Part shown: piece after piece, positions 9,102 through 18,863 of the stretch
Layout: the number at the start of each line of letters is the position of its first letter
How positions within the stretch are numbered: the first letter of the stretch is position 1
Source: an uncultured bacterium
GTDB lineage: Bacteria > Patescibacteriota > Minisyncoccia > Phycocordibacterales > CAIRYW01
Direction of reading: 5' to 3'
Assembly: GCA_903882905.1 (NCBI GenBank)
Contig: CAIRYW010000004.1
Span: 1 to 49,116 of the forward strand
DNA: 49,116 nt
Translations under genes and position numbers: made by a program
The notes under the pieces: model-generated
Databases searched by the model: none
What the model saw: only the letters and a program-made list of their open reading frames with translations
Told to the model about the DNA's origin: nothing

Positions 9102-9626
9102 ATGAAAAAAAACAAAATATCCTCTGCAATGCTGCCAGAGACAGAAATACTTATAGTTAAGAAGAGTGATTGTCTCAGAGACCAACTTGGTGTTTTTACA
9201 AAAGAAGCTTTTAAAAAAAATCAGATACTCTTTTTAGTAAAAGGGCCAATTAAATCAAAACCTTCCATATATTCTTTCTCAATCAATTTGAACAAACATA
9301 TTGAACCGAAAATAGAAAGTGGCGATTTTGATTTCGGACACTATATGAACCATTCATGTAATCCAAACGCCAAAGTTAAAATCATCGACAAAGCTGACAA
9401 AATCCCTTATATAGAAGTATTAGCCAGAAGAAATATTAAAAAAAATGAGGAGTTAACATTTGATTATGCATCACTTGAATATGCCACGGTCGCTAATTCT
9501 ATATGTAAGTGCAATGCAAAAAACTGTCGCAGAACTATTCATGGTTTCAAAGATTTGCCAAAAAGTATTGTAAAAAAATATCAAAAAGAGGATATGATCT
9601 CAAAATATCTTTTAAGTATAAAGTAA
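9102..9626 (+). CDS. SET-domain protein with post-SET-like cysteines
   Basis: 174 aa; MNHSCNPNAKVK (NHSCxPN), EVLARRNIKKNEELTFDYA, then CKCNAKNCRRTIHGF. Confidence 0.87.
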   Translation: MKKNKISSAMLPETEILIVKKSDCLRDQLGVFTKEAFKKNQILFLVKGPIKSKPSIYSFSINLNKHIEPKIESGDFDFGHYMNHSCNPNAKVKIIDKADKIPYIEVLARRNIKKNEELTFDYASLEYATVANSICKCNAKNCRRTIHGFKDLPKSIVKKYQKEDMISKYLLSIK

Positions 9627-9643
9627 TCCCTCCTGATCTATAT

Positions 9644-10561
9644 TTATTTCATAAAGAGTAAATACGTACCAATCCCCGTCACGAAAATAGCAATAATCTT
9701 TGGCCACAGGTGTTTTGCTCGTATTTTTTCAGTCATTATTTTTGGAAAGAATATGGTAAATATTATGCCAATAATCAAAACGAAAATTGGTTGGAAGGAT
9801 TGTGTCAGTAGGACAAGCGCTACTGGAGCAAGAAGAAATGCGAAGGAGAAAGCAAAATTCCCTGTCATGTATAAAATCTCAGTCATTATATTTAGGGCCA
9901 TAATCGATTTGGAATTATTTTTTAGTGCCTGGATAAAATGTTTGCGATAAGAACTTATGAAAACAAATATAAATATTCCTATTATTGTGATTGCAACATG
10001 TTCCCAAAAAAATGATCTTAAAAAATCTTCTTTAAGGGCAACTGCCTTGAATATTACTCCCTCTGTTGCCCAAAATAGTGATGCTCCAAGCATTGGGAGA
10101 ATCGTATTTTTTTTAAGCTTGAATTTATTGTCCTCATCTATCTCAAAAGAGATAATCGCTGTCCCAAATATAACTAATGCCATGGCAATGAGTTGTATTT
10201 TTGTCAGTACTTCTCCAAGAATAAAATATCCGAGTATATAACCAAATACAGGCATCAATTGATAGAAAACAACAACAACTGATGCTTCGTCGTTATTAAG
10301 AGCAATAAAATAGCAAACTAAAACTAACACATCCAATATTCCAACTATCCCAAGAATAAGAATCGTTGGTGCGCTGGCACTAATGACTGTAGGATCTGCC
10401 CAAAATATAAAAGGTAAGGCAACTATTGATAAAAGAGATGAAAAAAGCAGAAGTGTACCCACCCCACCTTGCTTAAAGTATTTTTCCAGAACAATTTTAT
10501 CTATGTGATTCGTTATCGCATATAGAAACGGACCAATCAAAGCTATGAAAAACCAGTTCAT
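9644..10561 (-). CDS. EamA/DMT family transporter
   Basis: 305 aa, about 10 TM segments, two EamA-like repeats. Confidence 0.85.
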   Translation of the reverse strand: MNWFFIALIGPFLYAITNHIDKIVLEKYFKQGGVGTLLLFSSLLSIVALPFIFWADPTVISASAPTILILGIVGILDVLVLVCYFIALNNDEASVVVVFYQLMPVFGYILGYFILGEVLTKIQLIAMALVIFGTAIISFEIDEDNKFKLKKNTILPMLGASLFWATEGVIFKAVALKEDFLRSFFWEHVAITIIGIFIFVFISSYRKHFIQALKNNSKSIMALNIMTEILYMTGNFAFSFAFLLAPVALVLLTQSFQPIFVLIIGIIFTIFFPKIMTEKIRAKHLWPKIIAIFVTGIGTYLLFMK

Positions 10562-10597
10562 TGTGAGTTTATTTTAGCATTATTTATTATAAAAAAA

Positions 10598-11074
10598 TTA
10601 TTTTTCGTCAATATAAGCGAAGGTTTTGTTTTTAATTGCTTGCATACACTTAGGTATAGAGTTTTGTAGGCCTGGTGACAACATTGGAATAGCTTCGTTT
10701 GGAGATTTGAAAGTATACTCGTCTAACTCTTCTATTTGTAACTTTATCTGTGAAATTTGTTCTGCGATTAATATTCCGCCAAAAAAAATAAATTTAAGTG
10801 AGTCAAAATAAAATCCTTTTTTAGGTGAATGATACACTCCAACTAACTGCATTTCAGAAATATCCAGTCCGATTTCTTCTTTTGTCTCTCTGATAGCGCA
10901 TTCTAATGGAGATTCTCCTTCGTCTGTAGATCCACCTGGAACAAGCCATCCCTCTTTATAATTAGGCTTCAAGATAAGTAGTTCTCCCACAGTATTAAAA
11001 AATAAAACTGCAGAACCAACTTGTTTTTTTGGAAGCATTTTATGGTATTCCTCGTCAGTAAATTTTTTAGGCAT
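10598..11074 (-). CDS. Nudix hydrolase
   Basis: 158 aa; Nudix box GGSTDEGESPLECAIRETKEEIGL. Confidence 0.92.
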   Translation of the reverse strand: MPKKFTDEEYHKMLPKKQVGSAVLFFNTVGELLILKPNYKEGWLVPGGSTDEGESPLECAIRETKEEIGLDISEMQLVGVYHSPKKGFYFDSLKFIFFGGILIAEQISQIKLQIEELDEYTFKSPNEAIPMLSPGLQNSIPKCMQAIKNKTFAYIDEK

Positions 11075-11129
11075 TGTTTTACTATTTTAGCATTAAAATT
11101 AGGCATATTTTTGATATATAATACAAGGT

Positions 11130-11579
11130 GTGGATAATAAAGAACAACAGAAGAAATTTTCAGTTAGATGCAGAGCTATCATCTTACATAATGATAAATT
11201 ATTTGTTGTAAGTCATACACCAGAAAAAACTTTTTATGCCTTACCTGGTGGACATTTGGAATGGGGAGAGAATATTAAAGAATGTTTGAAAAGAGAAATT
11301 GTTGAAGAACTTGGTGTTGATCCAAAACTTGGAAGGCTTTTGTATATTCATAATTGTTTAGACGGATTAGGTAAACAGTCAATTGAATTCTTTTTCGAAA
11401 TTACCAACGGAGATGACTACGTTGATTTGACAAAACTTAGTGGTACGCACACGTATGAGTTGTCGGACCTTCGTTGGGTAAGCAAGGGAGATAATATTCA
11501 ATTCAAACCAAAACAAGTTTTTGAGGATTTCAAAAACGGAGAAATTCTTTCTGATAAAGTGAGGTTTATAGAGAAATAA
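11130..11579 (+). CDS. Nudix hydrolase (GTG start)
   Basis: 149 aa; Nudix box GGHLEWGENIKECLKREIVEELGV. Confidence 0.92.
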   Translation: MDNKEQQKKFSVRCRAIILHNDKLFVVSHTPEKTFYALPGGHLEWGENIKECLKREIVEELGVDPKLGRLLYIHNCLDGLGKQSIEFFFEITNGDDYVDLTKLSGTHTYELSDLRWVSKGDNIQFKPKQVFEDFKNGEILSDKVRFIEK

Positions 11580-11593
11580 TTAGCTTCTGAAAA

Positions 11594-12025
11594 TTATGGC
11601 AAGAGGAACCACCATTTTAGGGTTTCTTCTGTTTTTTGTATAAAAATATTTGGTTCGAGATTGTATTTTTTCGCAATGTGTTTTAGTTTTTCGGCTTTTC
11701 TTGGATTTCTGACTTCCCTAATTTTACAATTTGATCCAGATTTTTTAGCGACATATTTAAAAAACAACCAACGTAAAGAATATTTTGGAATCATATAAAT
11801 AAGTCCATAAAAATACATTGGCATGGAAAATTGAAATTTTATATTTTTGTAGCCACCCCAATTTGCTCGAGTGCATGTATATACAACATCAGAAAGTTCA
11901 CTCCATTTTTCGATTAGACCTTTTGCTTGATAAAACTCAAGAGTCTCATCTTTTATGTCATTGATGTGCCAATCCTCATCTTTCTTTGGCATATCAAGCA
12001 GTGTGTGCCATATGCGTATTAGCAT
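11594..12025 (-). CDS. Conserved-looking hypothetical protein
   Basis: 143 aa; tightly packed upstream-adjacent to purF. Confidence 0.55.
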   Translation of the reverse strand: MLIRIWHTLLDMPKKDEDWHINDIKDETLEFYQAKGLIEKWSELSDVVYTCTRANWGGYKNIKFQFSMPMYFYGLIYMIPKYSLRWLFFKYVAKKSGSNCKIREVRNPRKAEKLKHIAKKYNLEPNIFIQKTEETLKWWFLLP

Positions 12026-12031
12026 GTTTAT

Positions 12032-13498
12032 TTATTTTCGCTCAGCGCTTCTTGCGGCTTTTACCTGCTCCATATGGTTTTCGTCTACGTCACCTGTGAC
12101 ATACCAGCCATCTAAATAAGGCATTGAGAGTCTGTCGATTCCATGATCCCCTCTTCGTAAAACGGCTTCTGTTAGATCTTCAATAGTTTGATAAAGAAGA
12201 ATATCTACCCCAATAAATTTCCTAATTTCTTCTTCAGACATTTTTGATGCAATAAGTTCATCTTTGGTTGGAATATCGATACCGTAAAAATCAGGATATT
12301 TTATTGGAGGACAAGCAGAAACAAAATATACTTTTTTAGCACCAGCATCAAGCAACATTTGCACAACTTCACGACTAGTAGTTCCTCGTACAATTGAATC
12401 ATCTACAAGTAAAATGTCTTTTCCTTCGATTTCAATTGTTTGAGGCGAAAGTTTGCGATTTACAGATTTTGCTCGCTCTTTTGAACCAGGCATTAAGAAA
12501 GTTCGCCCAACGAATGCGTTACGATAAAGAGCTTCGGAATAGCGTACTCCGATTTCATGTGCAAATGCGAGCGCAATTGGATTTGAGGTAAAAGGCACAG
12601 GAACTACGAGGTCAGGAGTGATGTTTGGATAAAGTTCTTTCCATCTATTTCCAAGGTTTTGTCCCATTCTTAGTCTAGAGCGATAAACACTAACCTGATT
12701 AAGAATTGCATCAGGACGGGCAAAATAAATGTATTCAAAAACATCAGGTGCAAAAGTTTCATTTGTAATTTTTTTGCGTTTTAATATTCCATTGCAATCT
12801 ACGAAAACAAGTTCTCCTGGTCCTACATCACCAACATATGTAAAATCTAGTGATGCAAACGGAGTATTTTCTGATGCAAAAATATAATCAAATCCCTCTT
12901 CGTTTTCTCGTGCGCGCTTTCCAATTACTAAAGGTCTAATGCCATGCGGGTCACGAAAGGCGTACATACCTTTTTCTGCAATGACTCCAACAACAGAATA
13001 TCCACCACGAACACGATTTAATACTTTTGCTGTTGCGGAGCAGAGCATATCAAAAAAATCAGCAGATTCTGGAGTATTGAAAAGTTCAGTAGCAAAAACA
13101 CCGAGAAGTGCCTCGGTGTCTGAATCTGAATTACAGTGAAAGTTTGAGTTTTCGCGGAGTTCTTGTCTGAGTTGTTTGTAATTGGTTAGATTTCCGTTGT
13201 GGACTAATGAAATTCCGTATGGAGAGTTGGTGAGAAAGGGTTGTGCATTTTGAATATCACTTGATGAGCCGGCTGTAGAGTAACGTGTTTGCGCAACACC
13301 TAAATTTCCAATTAATTCTTTAAGTGATTCTTGTGTATATGCTTCTCTTACATAACCTTTACCTCTAACAACGTGAAAGCGACCGTTGTAGGTCGCAATT
13401 CCAGTAGAGTCTTGTCCTCGGTGTTGTAGATTCATCAAGCTTTCATAGAGCTCGGTTGCAACCGGTTTATTTGAGGTGATTCCAATTATTCCACACAT
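12032..13498 (-). CDS. purF: Amidophosphoribosyltransferase
   Basis: 488 aa; MCGIIGI N-terminal catalytic Cys (Ntn glutaminase) and PRTase motif ILLVDDSIVRGTTSREVV. Confidence 0.95.
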   Translation of the reverse strand: MCGIIGITSNKPVATELYESLMNLQHRGQDSTGIATYNGRFHVVRGKGYVREAYTQESLKELIGNLGVAQTRYSTAGSSSDIQNAQPFLTNSPYGISLVHNGNLTNYKQLRQELRENSNFHCNSDSDTEALLGVFATELFNTPESADFFDMLCSATAKVLNRVRGGYSVVGVIAEKGMYAFRDPHGIRPLVIGKRARENEEGFDYIFASENTPFASLDFTYVGDVGPGELVFVDCNGILKRKKITNETFAPDVFEYIYFARPDAILNQVSVYRSRLRMGQNLGNRWKELYPNITPDLVVPVPFTSNPIALAFAHEIGVRYSEALYRNAFVGRTFLMPGSKERAKSVNRKLSPQTIEIEGKDILLVDDSIVRGTTSREVVQMLLDAGAKKVYFVSACPPIKYPDFYGIDIPTKDELIASKMSEEEIRKFIGVDILLYQTIEDLTEAVLRRGDHGIDRLSMPYLDGWYVTGDVDENHMEQVKAARSAERK

Positions 13499-13547
13499 AA
13501 TGTTAATTGAATTCTAACTCGTTTATTTTTTTTTAACAAGTGTGGAT

Positions 13548-14621
13548 TTATAGTCCTTCACTTCTCAATTCTTCAATAGTTTTTTTGGCTTCTTTTGAAA
13601 GTCTTTTTGGAATGTTAATTTTTATTTTGAGAAATAAATCTCCTCTGTGGCTTGCTCCAACCGGAACGCCTTTTCCTTTTAATCTAAGCATTTCTCCAAA
13701 ACCAACTCCCTCAGGAATTTTTACTTTTAAATTTCCATCCAAAATTTCGACGTCGTATTCTGCACCAAGTAATGCGTCCGAAAGTTTTACATCAAGATTC
13801 ATAATTAAATTATGACCTTCTTTTACAATTTTTGGATGTTTTCGTACATGAATTTTTACGTAAAGATCTCCTGGAATTCCTCCTGTCTCAGCTTCTCCGT
13901 ATCCAGAAAGCTTTAACATTTCTCCGTTCTCAATTCCTGATGGAATTTGAACTTTGATTTCCTGTTGACCAAATGTAATTCCTTCGCCGTTACATTTTTT
14001 ACATTTTTCTTTCGGTACTTTACCTTTTCCTCTGCAAGTACTACAGGTTTTTGTGGTACTAAATGCTCCCATAAATGATCGTCTTGTTTCTCTAACTACT
14101 CCGTTTCCATTACAGGTTGAGCAAGTAGTAAAATTAGTTCCAACTTCCCCGCCAGAACCCTTGCAATGATCGCAGACTGAAGTTTTATTTAGAATAATCT
14201 TTTTTTCTGCTCCAAAAATTGATTCCTTAAAATCCAATTCAATATCAACTGAAATATCGCGACCCTTTTTTTGTCTCTGTCTTCCACCGCCAAAAAAATC
14301 CCCAAAAATATCTCCCAAATCAAAAGACATTCCTTCGCCAAAGTCTCCGCCAAAATTACTAAAATCAAATCCCTCAAAACCTTGTCCTGCGTTTCCTCCA
14401 AATCCTCCTCCATCAGAAACTCTTCCATAGGTGTCGTATTCAGAGCGCTTTTTGTCATCAGAAAGAACAGAGTAAGCCTCACTTGCTTCTTTAAATTTAG
14501 CTTCATTACCGCCACCTTTGTCTGGGTGGTATTTGTGTGCAAGCTTCCTGAAAGCTTTTTTGATTTCGTCTTTTGAAGCAGTTTTATTAACTTCTAGAGT
14601 TTCGTAGTAATTTTTTTTCAT
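13548..14621 (-). CDS. dnaJ: Chaperone DnaJ
   Basis: 357 aa; J-domain HPD (HKYHPDKGG), G/F region, four CxxCxGxG-type zinc repeats. Confidence 0.97.
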   Translation of the reverse strand: MKKNYYETLEVNKTASKDEIKKAFRKLAHKYHPDKGGGNEAKFKEASEAYSVLSDDKKRSEYDTYGRVSDGGGFGGNAGQGFEGFDFSNFGGDFGEGMSFDLGDIFGDFFGGGRQRQKKGRDISVDIELDFKESIFGAEKKIILNKTSVCDHCKGSGGEVGTNFTTCSTCNGNGVVRETRRSFMGAFSTTKTCSTCRGKGKVPKEKCKKCNGEGITFGQQEIKVQIPSGIENGEMLKLSGYGEAETGGIPGDLYVKIHVRKHPKIVKEGHNLIMNLDVKLSDALLGAEYDVEILDGNLKVKIPEGVGFGEMLRLKGKGVPVGASHRGDLFLKIKINIPKRLSKEAKKTIEELRSEGL

Positions 14622-14637
14622 TATTCTAGGAAGAGTG

Positions 14638-14663
14638 TGGCCGTCCGCTTAGGCGGACGGCCA
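14638..14663. repeat. GC-rich perfect hairpin between dnaK and dnaJ
   Basis: tggccgtccgc (14638-14648) / gcggacggcca (14653-14663), loop ttag. Confidence 0.85.
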
Positions 14664-14677
14664 TTCCTCTTTTTAAT

Positions 14678-16582
14678 TTAGGCTTTTGGTTCTTCTCTAG
14701 GCTGTTCCTTAAATTCTGCATCTTTTGCTCCCGTAGTTTCATCTTTTGGTGCCTCTGGATTTGCAGTTGCTTCTGGTTTTGCTTGTTTATTTATTTCTTC
14801 ACCAATTTTTGAAATCTCAGCTGAAAGTGCTGAAGCTGCAGTTTTAATTGCTTCAAGATCTTCACCCTCCTTTGCTTTTGTAAGTGCTGTTTTCTTTTCT
14901 TCAACACTTGCCTTTAATTCAGGAGTAATTTTGTCTCCAAAATCTTTTATGCTTTTATCAGCTGTGTAGACAAGTTGATCTGCAAGATTTTTTTCTTCGA
15001 CTAAAGCTTTATTTTTTTCGTCTGTGGCAGCATTTGCTTCTGCATCTTTTTTCATTTTTTCAATTTCTTCTTTTGAAAGTCCTGATGATGCTTCGATTCT
15101 GATCGATTGTTCCTTTGATGTTGCTTTATCTTTCGCTTTAACACTTAAAATTCCGTTTGCGTCAATGTCAAAGGAAACTTCAATTTGTGGGATCCCTCGT
15201 GGAGCTGGTGCAACTCCATCAAGAATAAATCGTCCAAGAGATTTATTGTCTCTCGATAAGGCTCTTTCTCCTTGAACAATGTGAATATCTACTGAAGTCT
15301 GATTATCAGATGCTGTAGAAAATGTTTGGGACTTTGATGTTGGAATTGTTGTATTTTTGTCAATCAGTTTTGTTGCAACTCCCCCAAGTGTTTCGATTCC
15401 AAGTGAAAGCGGAATAACATCGAGAAGCAAAATATCTTTTACATCTCCTCCCAAAATTCCTCCTTGAATCGCAGCTCCAGCTGCAACTACTTCGTCAGGG
15501 TTCACTGTCATGTTTGGGTCCTTTCCAAAATATTCTTTTACTGCTTTCTGAATGGCTGGCATCCTTGTTTGTCCTCCAACAAGAATCACTTCGTTTAGAT
15601 CTCCAACTTTGAAAGGTGAAGCTTCCATTGCACGTTTTGTGATTTCCATTGCTCTTTGAACAAATTCAGCTGAAAGTTCCTCAAGTTTTGCTCTGTTGAT
15701 TTTGATAAGTAAGTGTCTTGGGCCGGAAGAGTCGGATGTTAGAAATGGAATGTTAACTTCAGTCTCAGCAGCTGTAGAAAGCTCAATTTTGGCCTTCTCT
15801 GCGGCTTCATCTAGTCTCTGGAGAGCCAAGGCGTCTCCTCGTACATCGATGCCAGATTCCTTTTTAAACTCATCGGCTAGGAAATTGATAATTTTTTGAT
15901 CAATGTCTTTTCCTCCAAGGTGGGCGTCTCCGTCAGTTGATTTTACTTCAATCACGTCGTCTCCAACTTCAAGAATTGAAATATCAAATGTTCCACCTCC
16001 AAAGTCAAAAACAGCAATTTTTTCATCTTTCTTTTTGTTGAGACCATAAGCTAGAGCGGCTGCTGTTGGTTCGTTGATAATTCTTTTTACATCTAGACCA
16101 GCAATTTTTCCAGCGTCCTTTGTAGCCTGTCTCTGTGCGTCGTTAAAATATGCAGGCACTGTAATTACAGCTTCAGTAATTTTTTCACCAAGTTTTGCTT
16201 CAGCGTCAGTCTTCAATTTCTGAAGAATCATTGCCGATATTTCTTCCGGTCTGTACCATTTGCCTCCCATATTTACTTCGATTCCTCCGTTTGCAGATTT
16301 TTGAATTTCAAAAGGCACAGAAGTTTTGTCTTTTTGAACAGCAGCTTCATCGTATGTGTGCCCAATAAAACGTTTGATTTGATAAATTGTGTTTTTTGGA
16401 TTTGTAACTCCTTGTCTCCTAGCTAAAAGTCCAACAATTTTTTCTCCTGTTTTTGATTCAGCTACAATAGATGGAGTTGTTCTTGCGCCTTCCGCATTTT
16501 CAAGAATTTTTGGCGCTCCTCCTTCCATCACTGAGACGGCTGAGTTTGTTGTTCCTAAGTCGATTCCAATTATTTTACTCAT
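14678..16582 (-). CDS. dnaK: Chaperone DnaK
   Basis: 634 aa; [39 protein letters not shown]-like signature. Confidence 0.98.
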   Translation of the reverse strand: MSKIIGIDLGTTNSAVSVMEGGAPKILENAEGARTTPSIVAESKTGEKIVGLLARRQGVTNPKNTIYQIKRFIGHTYDEAAVQKDKTSVPFEIQKSANGGIEVNMGGKWYRPEEISAMILQKLKTDAEAKLGEKITEAVITVPAYFNDAQRQATKDAGKIAGLDVKRIINEPTAAALAYGLNKKKDEKIAVFDFGGGTFDISILEVGDDVIEVKSTDGDAHLGGKDIDQKIINFLADEFKKESGIDVRGDALALQRLDEAAEKAKIELSTAAETEVNIPFLTSDSSGPRHLLIKINRAKLEELSAEFVQRAMEITKRAMEASPFKVGDLNEVILVGGQTRMPAIQKAVKEYFGKDPNMTVNPDEVVAAGAAIQGGILGGDVKDILLLDVIPLSLGIETLGGVATKLIDKNTTIPTSKSQTFSTASDNQTSVDIHIVQGERALSRDNKSLGRFILDGVAPAPRGIPQIEVSFDIDANGILSVKAKDKATSKEQSIRIEASSGLSKEEIEKMKKDAEANAATDEKNKALVEEKNLADQLVYTADKSIKDFGDKITPELKASVEEKKTALTKAKEGEDLEAIKTAASALSAEISKIGEEINKQAKPEATANPEAPKDETTGAKDAEFKEQPREEPKA

Positions 16583-16656
16583 GTTTTTTATTTAAGTTAA
16601 AAATTTATAAAGCAAAAAATAATAGCAAAAAAGCTTTTAGTTTTTAGAATATTAAT

Positions 16657-16690
16657 AAGCTAAAAGCTAATAGCTAGCAGCTAAAAGCTT
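16657..16690. repeat. Heptanucleotide-periodic repeat (AGCTNNN)n overlapping the 3' end of the gene at 16681
   Basis: aagctaaaagctaatagctagcagctaaaagctt: AGCT every 7 nt. Confidence 0.75.
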
Positions 16691-16989
16691 CCCGCCGGTG
16701 CACGAGGAATTGTGCAATTAAAATACAAAATTGAGTTATATGGTGAAGGAATTATTTTTTCACTAACTTCCCGAATTACAAAATCGATTACTTTTTTAAA
16801 TTGAGTCGAAGTTGGTAGTGCAAGAATCGTCTCTGTTTTTACAGAAGATTCATTTACAGGGACAGCAGAAATTATCCTAGCTTTTAGTCTGCCTACTTCC
16901 TCGTAAATCAAAAAAAGTACTTTAAAATCAACACCTTCTGGAGATGTTATGATTTTTTCAACAAATTTTGTGCGTGGTGCGACTAACAT
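16681..16989 (-). CDS. Hypothetical protein
   Basis: Likely start MLVAPRTKFVEKIITS...; stop codon lies inside the heptad repeat. Confidence 0.5.
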   Translation of the reverse strand: MLVAPRTKFVEKIITSPEGVDFKVLFLIYEEVGRLKARIISAVPVNESSVKTETILALPTSTQFKKVIDFVIREVSEKIIPSPYNSILYFNCTIPRAPAGSF

Positions 16990-17045
16990 ATTTGTATTAT
17001 AGCAAATTTTCACTATTGTCAAAAGTTATTTATAATGTTCCTGTT

Positions 17046-17076
17046 TTCTACTTAGCGGCAAGGCCGCTAAGTAGAA
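17046..17076. repeat. Intergenic perfect hairpin
   Basis: ttctacttagcggc (17046-17059) / gccgctaagtagaa (17063-17076), 14-bp stem, loop aag. Confidence 0.85.
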
Positions 17077-17079
17077 CTA

Positions 17080-17658
17080 TTATTCCTTATCTTGTTTGTA
17101 CTCTCCAACCTTAACTTTTGGTGCTCGGATTTCTTTTCCATTTAGAGTGTATCCTTTTTGCATAACTTCGATAATAGTATGTTCGAGTTTTTCTTCTTCT
17201 ACAGGAACATATTCAATTGCCTCATCACGCATTGGATCAAATTTTTCTCCAATTGGATTTATTTCTTTAAGACCATCTTGTTCGAGAGTTTGCTTGAAAT
17301 GATTGTAAATATACTCAACTCCAATTCTCCAATTTTTATCCACTTTTTCCCAAGTCTCTTTGTTTGCCATTGCCATGTCAAAACTTTCAAGCACTGGAAT
17401 TAACCCATCAATAAGACGCTCTGTAGCATACTTTCTGATTTCTTTTTTTTCTTCTTCATCTCGCTTACGAGCATTAATGAAGTCAGCTTTATCTCTCTGC
17501 CAGCCGTTTAAATATTCTTGTTTTTCTTCCTCAAGCTGTTTGATTTTTTCTTTGAGTTTTTTAACAACTTCTTTTGGATCTTTACCTCCAGATTCCTCGT
17601 TGTTTTCAGGCTCAATAGTTACATCATCTGCTTGTGTGTCGTCATTTGTGTCTTTCAT
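17080..17658 (-). CDS. grpE: Nucleotide exchange factor GrpE
   Basis: 192 aa; coiled-coil N-term, LIPVLESFDMAM, GVEYIYNHFKQTLEQDGLKEINPIGEKFDPMRDEAI. Confidence 0.95.
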   Translation of the reverse strand: MKDTNDDTQADDVTIEPENNEESGGKDPKEVVKKLKEKIKQLEEEKQEYLNGWQRDKADFINARKRDEEEKKEIRKYATERLIDGLIPVLESFDMAMANKETWEKVDKNWRIGVEYIYNHFKQTLEQDGLKEINPIGEKFDPMRDEAIEYVPVEEEKLEHTIIEVMQKGYTLNGKEIRAPKVKVGEYKQDKE

Positions 17659-17718
17659 AATAGTTGTATTCTAAGAGATTTTTTATTTTTTGCAATAAAT
17701 TATTGTGCACCTTAACAA

Positions 17719-17742
17719 AATTCCTCGCCGAGGCGAGGAATT
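17719..17742. repeat. Intergenic GC-rich hairpin downstream of rpsI
   Basis: aattcctcgcc (17719-17729) / ggcgaggaatt (17732-17742). Confidence 0.8.
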
Positions 17743-17747
17743 TAGGT

Positions 17748-18146
17748 TTAACGTTTTGACCACTGAGGAGCTTTTCTCGCCTTCTTCAAACCGAACTTTC
17801 TTCTTTCTTTTGAACGAGAGTCTCGTCTTAACATTCCTTCCTTCTTTAGAGTTCCTCTTACTTGTGCATCATTTAGAACAAGAGCACGAGAAATACCAAG
17901 TCTTACTGATTCTGCTTGTGATGAAATACCTCCACCTGAAACTTTTGCGGAAACATAAATTTTAGGAACTTCAAGTTTTTTTATTGGGCTTTCTACAACA
18001 TGCTGTAATTCCTTTACTGGAAAATATTCTGCGAGTGATAGGTTATTTATTGAAAAGCCAGATTTATCAAAAGAAATTCTAACTCTTGCAACAGAAGTCT
18101 TTCTTCGTCCCACAGCCTCAATGTATTTGTTTTCTTTTGTAGCCAT
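17748..18146 (-). CDS. rpsI: 30S ribosomal protein S9
   Basis: 132 aa; EAVGRRKTSVARVR ... DSRSKERRKFGLKKARKAPQWSKR. Confidence 0.97.
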   Translation of the reverse strand: MATKENKYIEAVGRRKTSVARVRISFDKSGFSINNLSLAEYFPVKELQHVVESPIKKLEVPKIYVSAKVSGGGISSQAESVRLGISRALVLNDAQVRGTLKKEGMLRRDSRSKERRKFGLKKARKAPQWSKR

Positions 18147-18157
18147 CTTCTATTTTA

Positions 18158-18502
18158 TTACTCTGTTATTTTTAAATTCTTAATCATGATTGATCTAAGT
18201 TTGTTTTTTGGAAGCATTCCATAAACAGCAACCTTAACGATCTCAGACATACCCTTTTTTGCCTTTACAGCTAAAAGAGTTTCTTGTTTAAGTCCTCCTG
18301 GGTATCCTGAGTAAGTGTGGTGAGTTGTTTCCTTTAGTTTCTTATCTGTAACTGCAATTTTAGAAGCGTTTTCGATTGTGACTTTTACATCAGAAACTTT
18401 GTTTCTTGCAAAAGCAGGATCAAATTTGCCCATAAGATAACTTGCAGCTTCTGTTGCAATTCTACCGATTTTTTTTCCTGTTGCGTCGATTGTGTATTTC
18501 AT
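18158..18502 (-). CDS. rplM: 50S ribosomal protein L13
   Basis: MKYTIDATGKKIGRIATEAASYLMGK; likely start is the internal Met at 18502. Confidence 0.93.
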   Translation of the reverse strand: MKYTIDATGKKIGRIATEAASYLMGKFDPAFARNKVSDVKVTIENASKIAVTDKKLKETTHHTYSGYPGGLKQETLLAVKAKKGMSEIVKVAVYGMLPKNKLRSIMIKNLKITE

Positions 18503-18503
18503 A

Positions 18504-18857
18504 TTAGTCGATGAATTCAATTCTTGCCATTGATGCGGCATCTTTTAATCTTTTTGGAAGTTTGATGATTCTTGTGTATCCTCCATTTCTTCCTTCAAAT
18601 TTCTTTCCAAATTCTGTGACAATCTTTTCTGCAAGTTTTTTGCTACCAAGTTCTGCCTCGATAACTCTTTTTGCAGCAACGTTGTTTTTCTTAGCATGGG
18701 TAACAATTTTTTCCATCATTGGTCTAAGTGCTTTTGCTTTTGCTTCTGTGGTTTTGATTGATTTTTTATCAACAAGAGCAACAACAAGACTCTTCATAAG
18801 ACCTGCCCTTACTTTTCTTGATCGATTAAATTTTTTTATTTTACTTGAATGCCTCAT
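18504..18857 (-). CDS. rplQ: 50S ribosomal protein L17
   Basis: 117 aa; KIKKFNRSRKVRAGLMKSLVVALVDKKSIKTTEAKAKALRP. Confidence 0.95.
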   Translation of the reverse strand: MRHSSKIKKFNRSRKVRAGLMKSLVVALVDKKSIKTTEAKAKALRPMMEKIVTHAKKNNVAAKRVIEAELGSKKLAEKIVTEFGKKFEGRNGGYTRIIKLPKRLKDAASMARIEFID

Positions 18858-18863
18858 TTTGGT

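Noticed and set aside
14189-14576. ORFs of 117 aa (-) and 101 aa (+) overlapping dnaJ
   Set aside because: Alternative frames of a confidently assigned dnaJ.
14638-14663. Hairpin as Rho-independent terminator of dnaK
   Set aside because: No U-run following the stem in the dnaK direction.
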